From: Bacteroidales bacterium
GTDB lineage: Bacteria; Bacteroidota; Bacteroidia; Bacteroidales; P3
Assembly: GCA_016281475.1 (NCBI GenBank)
Contig: JAEEIS010000054.1
Location: forward strand, 1 to 17,967
DNA length: 17,967 nucleotides
Direction: 5' to 3'
Position numbers and translations under genes: made by a program
Notes under the pieces: model-generated
What the model was told of the DNA's origin: nothing
Seen by the model: only the letters and a program-made list of their open reading frames with translations
Databases searched by the model: none
Shown here: positions 8,817-14,895 of the stretch, one piece after another
Position numbering within the stretch: position 1 is the stretch's first letter
How the letters are laid out: each line of letters opens with the position of its first letter

Positions 8817-9377
8817 CTATTTATAGTTGAACGGAGAAGTTATGTCGTGCAGGCAAGGGTGATGACGATCTTTCTCCGACAGGAGAATCTTATCGACTGG
8901 TAATTTCCAATCGATATTCAGGTCGGAATCGTCCCAAGCAATAGCACCTTCGCTTTGGGGTTCGTAAAACTCATCACACTTGTATTGGAAGATAACCTCG
9001 TCGCTGAGAACAGAGAACCCATGCGCTATGCCTTTTGGCAGATAGAACTGGTGGTGGTTATCCGCCGACAACTCCACGGCCACATAGTGTCCAAATGTGG
9101 GAGAGCCCTTGCGGATGTCGACTGCAACGTCAAGCACACACCCTTTCACTACACGCACCAACTTGCTTTGGGCATAAGGTGGCTGCTGGTAGTGCAAACC
9201 ACGTAGCACACCGTAGTGCGACATGGACTCGTTGTCCTGCACAAAGGTAACTTGAATACCAGTCTTTTCGGCAAATTCACGAGCATTGAAACTCTCAAAA
9301 AAGTACCCCCTCGCGTCGCCGAAAACACGAGGTTTGATAAGAAGTACGTCTTCAATTTCAGTCTTTACAACTTCCAT
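8817..9377 (-). CDS. rmlC: dTDP-4-dehydrorhamnose 3,5-epimerase
   Basis: 186 residues, full length for RmlC. The enzyme epimerises C3 and C5 of dTDP-4-dehydro-6-deoxy-D-glucose. Cupin-fold markers include the N-terminal GDARGYFFESF, the active-site RGLHYQ with catalytic His62, LVRVVKGCVLDVAVDIRKGSP, and FYLPKGIAHGF. The likely general acid is Tyr138 in EFYEP, followed by the sugar-binding EGAIAWDD segment. It starts 14 bp after rmlA and lies 10 bp before rmlD, in the order A-C-D. Only the rmlB product (the 4,6-dehydratase that supplies its substrate) is not encoded nearby. Confidence 0.95.
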   Translation of the reverse strand: MEVVKTEIEDVLLIKPRVFGDARGYFFESFNAREFAEKTGIQVTFVQDNESMSHYGVLRGLHYQQPPYAQSKLVRVVKGCVLDVAVDIRKGSPTFGHYVAVELSADNHHQFYLPKGIAHGFSVLSDEVIFQYKCDEFYEPQSEGAIAWDDSDLNIDWKLPVDKILLSEKDRHHPCLHDITSPFNYK

Positions 9378-9391
9378 TACAATCTTTCTAA

Positions 9392-10270
9392 TTATTGTTC
9401 CTTGATTAGATTGAGCAAATACTGTCCATAAGGGTTCTTCGCCATAGGCTGTGCAATGCGGTGCAAGTCGTCAGCTGTTATCCAGCCTTTTTCATAGGCA
9501 ATACTCTCCAAGCATGCCACCTTCAGTCCCTGACGTTTTTCGATCACCTCAATAAAGGTGGAAGCTTCCGCAAGAGAATCGTGAGTGCCCGTGTCAAGCC
9601 AGGCAAAGCCACGTCCAAACAATTGGACTTTCAATTCACCATCCTGCAAAAACTGCTGGTTGACCGAGGTAATCTCAAGCTCTCCACGAGCCGATGGCTT
9701 AATCCCCTTGGCCACCCGGACCACCTTGTTTGGATAGAAGTATAAACCCACCACAGCATAGTTTGACTTAGGATTCTGTGGTTTTTCCTCTATCGAAAGG
9801 ACATTGCCCTGTTGGTCAAACTCCGCCACACCATAACGCTCAGGGTCTGCCACCCAATAGCCAAAGACCGTTGCCTTCAGTTCCTGCTCAGCTGCCGCGA
9901 CCGCATCGCGCAACATCTTCCCCAATCCATTGCCCTGAAAAATGTTATCGCCCAACACCAAGCAACAGGAGTCATCGCCTATGAATTCCTCGCCAATGAT
10001 GAAAGCCTGAGCAAGACCATCGGGCGACGGCTGCTCCGCATAGGAGAAATGAACGCCAAAATCCGACCCGTCGCCCAGCAAACGTTTAAAACTAGGGAGA
10101 TCATAAGGGGTGGAGATAATCAGAATGTCGCGAATGCCCGCCAGCATGAGAGTCGAGATGGGATAATACACCATCGGCTTGTCATAAATGGGCAGAAGCT
10201 GTTTACTGACACCCTTAGTTATAGGGTACAGGCGGGTACCAGACCCGCCTGCAAGAACAATTCCCTTCAT
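9392..10270 (-). CDS. rmlA: Glucose-1-phosphate thymidylyltransferase
   Basis: 292 residues, the typical RmlA length. It joins dTTP and glucose-1-phosphate to form dTDP-glucose, the first and feedback-controlled step of the rhamnose pathway. The nucleotide-binding loop [11 protein letters not shown] occupies residues 6-16, followed by [16 protein letters not shown]. The metal-binding Asp lies in LVLGDNIF, and GLAQAF, IEEKPQ and the C-terminal [10 protein letters not shown] segments all match the family. The ATG is 26 bp after the BY-kinase stop. No SD-like sequence is visible, as is common in Bacteroidota. Confidence 0.96.
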   Translation of the reverse strand: MKGIVLAGGSGTRLYPITKGVSKQLLPIYDKPMVYYPISTLMLAGIRDILIISTPYDLPSFKRLLGDGSDFGVHFSYAEQPSPDGLAQAFIIGEEFIGDDSCCLVLGDNIFQGNGLGKMLRDAVAAAEQELKATVFGYWVADPERYGVAEFDQQGNVLSIEEKPQNPKSNYAVVGLYFYPNKVVRVAKGIKPSARGELEITSVNQQFLQDGELKVQLFGRGFAWLDTGTHDSLAEASTFIEVIEKRQGLKVACLESIAYEKGWITADDLHRIAQPMAKNPYGQYLLNLIKEQ

Positions 10271-10296
10271 AATACAATACCTAACATATTACATTA

Positions 10297-12795
10297 CTAT
10301 TTGGACTTTTTCTTCTTCTCGTCGGAATCACTCTCGTCCCCTGATCCATAGCCGTAGCCATAACCATAGCCGTAGCCATAACCGTAACCGTAGCCATAAC
10401 CATAACCGTAGCCATAACCGTAGCCATAACCGTAACCATAGCCGTAGCCACCATAGCGACGCTTGATAACTGGCACGTCGGTCATAATGATGGCCATGTT
10501 CTTGAACTTTCCCTTGTCGCTCAACTCTTGGATGAACGGGAAGGAACTCTTGTTCAGATAACCCACGCGCATAATGTAGGTTGTCAGGTCAGCATTATGG
10601 TTAATGATAGCCGAGTCGGCAACAATCTGTGCCGGCGTAGAGTCAAGGATGATGTAGTCGTAATTCCCGCGCAAGTAAGCCACCAAATTGTCCATCTTGT
10701 TGGTAAGCAGCAGCTGGGTAGCATTCGGCGGGGTCTTTTCGCACACAACATAGTCGAGGAACGGCGAAGTCTCACTGTGCATGATAATCTTAGTGAAGTC
10801 CTCCTCCTTGCCCAACATGTAACTAATCAGACCCAGACGGTTGTGACGGTCAATAGTCTTCGACAAACTGCGTTTACGCAGGTCGCAGTCCACCAAGATA
10901 GTCTTCTTACCTAGGTAGGCAAGCGACAATGCCAAGTTCAGTGCCACAAACGATTTACCCTCGCCAGGCACCGTCGACACGGTCTGAATCACCTTTTTAT
11001 TATCTTTTAGGAAGAACGGGATATTCGAATGCAATATTCGGAACGCCTCCGTGACCACATCATTACCATTGGCAGTGACGATAATCTCATCATTGGCGCG
11101 ACCTTCAGGTTTCTGTGGCACCTCACCCAAAATAGGAATGGTCATGGCTCTCTCAATATCCGACTTGGAGCGCAACTTGACATTGAAGAAGCTGATGAGG
11201 AACATCACGAGAGCAGGCAGTGCCGCACCAAGGACTAGACCCACCAAAATAAACATCGACAGATGCGGACCCATGTTGGTACGTGCCGCAGGTTCGACTA
11301 TCTTGGCTGGAACAATCGTAACAGCCAAGTTCATTGCATTCTCCTCGCGCTTGCTCAACAGATAGAGGAACAGTTCCTCTTTAATCTTCTGCTGACGAGA
11401 TACCTCCTGAACAGCCTTGTTCTGCGTAGGCAGGTTATAAATCTGACCTTGAGCACGCGCCTCTTGTGCACGAGCCGTCTGCAGGCGGACATTGGTCGAA
11501 CTAATCAGGTTGTCAATCGACGAAAGGATGCTCTCACGGTTGCCCTCCATCTGCTGCACCAAAGTACGCACTCCCGGGTTGTTAGGACCAGCAGTATTCA
11601 ACAGCTTGCGATACTGCAGCATCTGGCTGTTATATTGGTTAATCATCGTCTGAACACCAGGGTTAGAGACACCGACGTTTGCAGGAAGCAATTCCTCTTT
11701 GTTGTTCGGGTCAACCAAATACGATCTGATAGCCTTAATCATTTGAAGTTCCGCCTCGAGGCTATTGACTTCCTCAGAATAACGGATACCTGTCTGAAGC
11801 ATTGTGCCTGAAGCCGTCTGAATATCGGGAATGCGGGCATCCTTCTTCAACTGCGCTACCTGTGCATCCACATCCTCTAACTCGCCAGAGATGAGAGCTA
11901 TTCGTTCCGAAACAAACTGCTCAGTCTTCTCTGCCACAGCTCTGTTGTCCTCGGCGGCATCGTCGTTGTACGCATCCACCAACGCGGTCACCACCTCACG
12001 AGATCTGACATCGTTGTTGTCGTTATACTTCAGAACCAGCACAGCAGCATTTTTATCAGCTCTGCTCACTGCCAGACGCCTTGCTACCTGAGTCGCTTTC
12101 GTGGTCACAGGCACTTCCGCCAACATATACTTGGTCTTGAAGTCGCGGTTCGAGAAGAACTGCGTCTTGTCAATTGTAAACGACACATCCTCCGTAACCA
12201 CTACAGGCTCGGTGTAGTACGCGATGCCCTTCTTATTAACGCCATATCGGTTAAGCGACTTGACAACATACTCGTAACGGCTCATATCCAATGGCGTCAC
12301 CTCCACATTAATTGTCACTTCCGACACCTCCGCGCTCCGCGTATAAACCTTCAGTTCCAAAGGCCGGTCTCTGAAATACGACACCTTGGTGAAAAATCCA
12401 TTGCGCTCGCAAGTCTTATTCAAATCCAAAGCAGTGACAACCTTCTTTGCCAACAAAGACGACTTAAGCATATATACCTCGTTCTCCAGCGAATGCATTC
12501 CGACATCCATGTTGCTGAAGATTTGGTCAATGTTACGCTGTTGGCCCTTACCGTTGATTTCGTCACGCACCAGAATCGAAGCCGTATACTCATACACCTT
12601 GGGCTTGGTCTTATATACCACACCCACAACCACCAAACAGACAAACAGCGAGAGCGCAAACCAATACCAGTTATTGATAACCAGAAACACTATGTCTCGC
12701 AACGAGATAGTGCTCTCATTCTCCTGCTGGGTACCACCTTGAGCCCCACCTTGGGCCATTGATTGGGTACCTCTTAATTGTTGCTGATTTTCCAT
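10297..12795 (-). CDS. Wzc-like BY-kinase / polysaccharide co-polymerase
   Basis: 832 residues; the inner-membrane component that controls polysaccharide chain length and export. Two membrane segments (about 42-61 and 513-536) flank a long periplasmic domain: an N-terminal Wzz part, then coiled-coil-rich sequence (about 280-480, including the GNNR-like segment QVAQLKKDARIPD and PGVRTLVQQ). The cytoplasmic kinase has Walker A GEGKS (Lys614), Walker A' ILVDCD (633-638) and Walker B YIILDS (Asp718), with the family PPNATQLL before it. The C-terminal tail (from 781) is an almost pure Gly-Tyr repeat with 18 tyrosines, then an acidic and Lys-rich end. BY-kinases autophosphorylate a C-terminal tyrosine cluster, so this tail is the expected target. 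The gene follows the export lipoprotein by 13 bp. Confidence 0.94.
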   Translation of the reverse strand: MENQQQLRGTQSMAQGGAQGGTQQENESTISLRDIVFLVINNWYWFALSLFVCLVVVGVVYKTKPKVYEYTASILVRDEINGKGQQRNIDQIFSNMDVGMHSLENEVYMLKSSLLAKKVVTALDLNKTCERNGFFTKVSYFRDRPLELKVYTRSAEVSEVTINVEVTPLDMSRYEYVVKSLNRYGVNKKGIAYYTEPVVVTEDVSFTIDKTQFFSNRDFKTKYMLAEVPVTTKATQVARRLAVSRADKNAAVLVLKYNDNNDVRSREVVTALVDAYNDDAAEDNRAVAEKTEQFVSERIALISGELEDVDAQVAQLKKDARIPDIQTASGTMLQTGIRYSEEVNSLEAELQMIKAIRSYLVDPNNKEELLPANVGVSNPGVQTMINQYNSQMLQYRKLLNTAGPNNPGVRTLVQQMEGNRESILSSIDNLISSTNVRLQTARAQEARAQGQIYNLPTQNKAVQEVSRQQKIKEELFLYLLSKREENAMNLAVTIVPAKIVEPAARTNMGPHLSMFILVGLVLGAALPALVMFLISFFNVKLRSKSDIERAMTIPILGEVPQKPEGRANDEIIVTANGNDVVTEAFRILHSNIPFFLKDNKKVIQTVSTVPGEGKSFVALNLALSLAYLGKKTILVDCDLRKRSLSKTIDRHNRLGLISYMLGKEEDFTKIIMHSETSPFLDYVVCEKTPPNATQLLLTNKMDNLVAYLRGNYDYIILDSTPAQIVADSAIINHNADLTTYIMRVGYLNKSSFPFIQELSDKGKFKNMAIIMTDVPVIKRRYGGYGYGYGYGYGYGYGYGYGYGYGYGYGYGYGYGYGSGDESDSDEKKKKSK
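10348..10455 (-). repeat. Hexanucleotide Gly-Tyr coding tract in the BY-kinase tail
   Basis: The tract encodes YGG followed by 17 YG units, 18 tyrosines in 36 residues. The DNA is a run of 6-bp units ([AG]TA[AG]CC on the plus strand), with ten TAT and eight TAC Tyr codons. A higher-order 18-bp unit, ATAGCCGTAGCCATAACC, occurs twice exactly (10348-10365 and 10366-10383) and then in variant form. This points to growth by slippage or duplication. Any change by whole units keeps the reading frame. Confidence 0.92.
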
Positions 12796-12808
12796 GATTT
12801 ATAATTTA

Positions 12809-13633
12809 CTAGTTTGTACGCTGATTATAGTATCTCATTAGGATGTAGTAGTAGAATACCGATGTCAACACCGACACGATAGACACCGCACTCGAGATGT
12901 AAGTCATCACCATCGGGTCACGGTCGGCATTCTTCTTCTTCCTCATGTTAGGTTCCACATACACAACATCGTTCTGATGCAGGTAATAATAGGGCGAGTC
13001 AAACACCGACTTAGAAGACAGATCCACCTCGCCGATGGTACGCAAACCGTTTTCCTCGCGGATCACCGTCACATTACGACGCTGGCCATAGATAGTCAGG
13101 TCACCAACCATACTCAATGCCTCAAAAATAGTAAGACGCTCGCCCGACACAACCAACTGACCCGGACGTTCCACATCACCCAGCACACACACCTTGAAGT
13201 TCATCAACTTCACCGTCACCACTGGGTCGGAAATATGACCGTCGCTGACCAACTTCTTCTCAATCAATGCTGCCAATTCCCTGTGCGTGAGACCAAGCAC
13301 ATGAATCTTGCCAAGCACTGGAAAGATAATGTCACCATCGTGGTTCACCAAATAACCAGATACCACACTGCTGCCCTGGTTCATCACCACACCATTGTTG
13401 ACGACAATCTTGTTCGTCTCCTGGTTAAACTGGATAGTCGCCTCAGGAGTCTGGCTTTCTACATAGATGCCAAGCAGGTCGTTAGCCTGGATACCGCTTG
13501 AGAACTGACCTTTCAGCGCAAACGCTGAGTCACGCTGGGCATCGCTGATATAGGCAATCTCTGCCGATTGCCTGCACGACGACAGCAAAACCGTTCCAAC
13601 GGCTGCCACAAATAATAATTTAATTACTTTCAT
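12809..13633 (-). CDS. Wza-like polysaccharide export lipoprotein with SLBB domain
   Basis: 274 residues. The lipobox LSSC gives lipidated Cys20 after a short hydrophobic signal. The Poly_export domain covers about 45-125 (IQANDLLGIYVESQ at the start, VSGYLVNHDGDIIFPVLGKIHVLGLT later). An SLBB domain follows at about 148-200 (VCVLGDVERPGQLVV, then TIFEALSMVGDLTIYGQR). A C-terminal hydrophobic helix (about 245-265, IYYYI-like run) would cross the outer membrane, as the last helix of Wza does. Together with the Wzc-like partner 13 bp downstream, it would form the export channel. It is the first gene of the long minus-strand series and has a predicted promoter about 85 bp upstream. Start chosen at ATG 13633, the only Met before the signal peptide. 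Confidence 0.93.
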   Translation of the reverse strand: MKVIKLLFVAAVGTVLLSSCRQSAEIAYISDAQRDSAFALKGQFSSGIQANDLLGIYVESQTPEATIQFNQETNKIVVNNGVVMNQGSSVVSGYLVNHDGDIIFPVLGKIHVLGLTHRELAALIEKKLVSDGHISDPVVTVKLMNFKVCVLGDVERPGQLVVSGERLTIFEALSMVGDLTIYGQRRNVTVIREENGLRTIGEVDLSSKSVFDSPYYYLHQNDVVYVEPNMRKKKNADRDPMVMTYISSAVSIVSVLTSVFYYYILMRYYNQRTN

Positions 13634-13670
13634 ATTCTAAAAACATTTTATTATTTCACTACAAGTCAAA

Positions 13671-13707
13671 CTGATAAAGGAACATGTCGCTTGCGCGAGC
13701 CTTTCAG
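13671..13707 (-). promoter_or_regulatory. 5'-UTR stem-loop at the start of the polysaccharide operon transcript
   Basis: Arms CTG..AAAGG (13671-13680, with a 2-nt bulge) and CCTTTCAG (13700-13707) pair. Above a bulge, TCGC (13687-13690) pairs with GCGA (13695-13698) around a 4-nt loop. The stem begins about where transcription from the adjacent promoter should start, so it would cap the 5' end of the mRNA. A stabilising role is inference. Confidence 0.45.
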
Positions 13708-13716
13708 CATGATTTG

Positions 13717-13750
13717 CAAAGATACAAAAAAAAATTGTTTAAAAAACAAA
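13717..13750 (-). promoter_or_regulatory. Bacteroidota-type sigma-70 (SigABfr) promoter for the polysaccharide operon
   Basis: On the minus strand the -7 box TATCTTTG (13724-13717) matches TAnnTTTG exactly. A TTTG (13750-13747) stands 22 bp upstream as a -33 box, slightly beyond the usual spacing of about 19-21. An A/T tract fills the spacer. The predicted start of transcription is near 13709, giving a leader of about 75 nt before the export lipoprotein ATG. Confidence 0.65.
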
Positions 13751-13926
13751 CCGCAACAAAATTAATTCAAATCGCACTATTTTTCTTCACAAATGACACC
13801 TTAATCCACAAAGACTAGTTGAGCCATTCTAATCATCATTATACTTATTCTCAGATTCTCAGAGCAATAGTATCAATCTACAACTAAGGTAAGAGAGTAG
13901 ACTGCAAAAATGGTGAGTAATTAGAG

Positions 13927-13994
13927 AACTACAGCGCGGAGGTAGAGCGAACCTACACTGGACCTACACTGGACTTACAGCGAAGGTAGGGTGA
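13927..13994. repeat. Array of six 11-bp units in the divergent intergenic region
   Basis: Successive units are (AA)CTACAGCGCGG, AGGTAGAGCGA, ACCTACACTGG, ACCTACACTGG, ACTTACAGCGA and AGGTAGGGTGA. The last five are exactly 11 bp each (from 13940, 13951, 13962, 13973 and 13984), share TA at unit positions 4-5 and G at position 10, and two are identical. An 11-bp period is close to one helical turn, which would put each unit on the same DNA face. This could be a protein-binding array, a remnant of a dispersed repeat, or both. The rest of the 13751-14100 interval is AT-rich with only an 8-bp tandem ATTCTCAG (13847-13862). Confidence 0.6.
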
Positions 13995-14102
13995 ATCAAA
14001 AAAGGGAGGAGGAAAGACAATCTCAAAAAAGATGCATAACAAGACGCAATACTTTGAAAACATGACTACTGAAGTGAAAATTACAGAAGAGATGCATTTT
14101 TT

Positions 14103-14134
14103 TTTCATTGGGTGGAAAAAAAAAGGTAATTTTG
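14103..14134 (+). promoter_or_regulatory. Promoter of the nucleotidyltransferase-nuclease pair
   Basis: TAATTTTG (14127-14134) is an exact TAnnTTTG -7 box. The -33 region is weak, with only TTTC at 14103-14106 (20-bp spacing) or an ATTG nearer. Transcription would start near 14141, 15 nt before ATG 14156. This rules out the longer in-frame start at 14108, which lies upstream of the -7 box. Confidence 0.6.
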
Positions 14135-14155
14135 CAAAGTAATAACACACCTACT

Positions 14156-14881
14156 ATGCAAGCATTCATCCTCGCCGCCGGCCTCGGCACTCGTCTACAT
14201 CCCATCACCGACACTCTGCCAAAAGCATTGGTGGAAGTGCAAGGGGAACCCTTGATAAAGATAGCTATCAACAACCTTGTGCACCAAGGTGCTACACGGA
14301 TTGTTGTCAACATACACCACTTTGCCGACAAGCTTCGCAACTACTTGCAAAGTCACTGCTGGAATGTCGACATCCTCATCTCCGACGAAAGCGACCTGCT
14401 GCTCGACACTGGAGGCGGATTGAAGAAAGCCGAACCTCTCTTCCTACCAAACGAGCCCATCCTCGTCCACAACGTGGACATTCTGACGCACCTCAACTTC
14501 ACCGAAGCAATCAAGCAACACACTGATTCCATGAATTTGGCAACATTAGTTGTGAGCCAACGGAGCACCTCTCGACAACTATTATTTGATTCCAAAAAGC
14601 AACTGGCAGGGTGGCAAAACTGCACGACTGGCGAAACCAAGTGGGTAAAGTCACCCACCACCATCTGCGAACAACTGGCGTTCAGTGGTATAGCAGTCAT
14701 ACAGACCAAACTGCTCAACCAGCTCCCCGAAGCCACCCACCCTTACTCCATCATTCCTGCCTATCTATCGTTAGCCAAAAATCATAGAATCAGTTATTTC
14801 AAACATAACCCAGCAGATTGGCTCGACGTGGGTAAGCCAGAGACCCTTCAACGCGCACAAAATTGGATTTTCAACACATAA
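14156..14881 (+). CDS. MurU/RmlA-type sugar-1-phosphate nucleotidyltransferase
   Basis: 241 residues. The N-terminal signature LAAGLGTRLHP (6-16) and the PKALVEV segment with Lys23 define the NTP-transferase fold. LLDTGGGLKKA and the metal-binding Asp in VHNVDIL follow, and DWLDVGKPE is near the C-terminus. The short length and LDTGGG motif fit the group that includes MurU (MurNAc-1-phosphate uridylyltransferase of cell-wall recycling) and mannose-1-phosphate or heptose-type enzymes. The true sugar cannot be read from the sequence. The start at 14156 is set by the family N-terminus (MQAFILAAG) and by the promoter just upstream; the ATG at 14108 would add 16 Lys-rich residues. No kinase such as AmgK is beside it. 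The nuclease gene follows after 14 bp. Confidence 0.87.
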   Translation: MQAFILAAGLGTRLHPITDTLPKALVEVQGEPLIKIAINNLVHQGATRIVVNIHHFADKLRNYLQSHCWNVDILISDESDLLLDTGGGLKKAEPLFLPNEPILVHNVDILTHLNFTEAIKQHTDSMNLATLVVSQRSTSRQLLFDSKKQLAGWQNCTTGETKWVKSPTTICEQLAFSGIAVIQTKLLNQLPEATHPYSIIPAYLSLAKNHRISYFKHNPADWLDVGKPETLQRAQNWIFNT

Positions 14882-14895
14882 CGCACTTGTTACCA

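Noticed and set aside
10348..10455. Hexamer array considered as a CRISPR or non-coding satellite
   Set aside because: It has no spacers and is in frame as the Gly-Tyr tail of an otherwise intact kinase.
13927..13994. 11-bp array considered as a small CRISPR or replication iterons
   Set aside because: There are no unique spacers, the units are too short, and no rep or cas gene is nearby.
14108..14155. Upstream in-frame ATG for the nucleotidyltransferase
   Set aside because: It lies upstream of a perfect -7 promoter box and adds a non-family Lys-rich extension.
14863..14895. Upstream in-frame ATG for the AddB-like protein
   Set aside because: It would overlap the preceding gene by 19 bp, and the family-like N-terminus begins at 14896. 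It cannot be wholly excluded.
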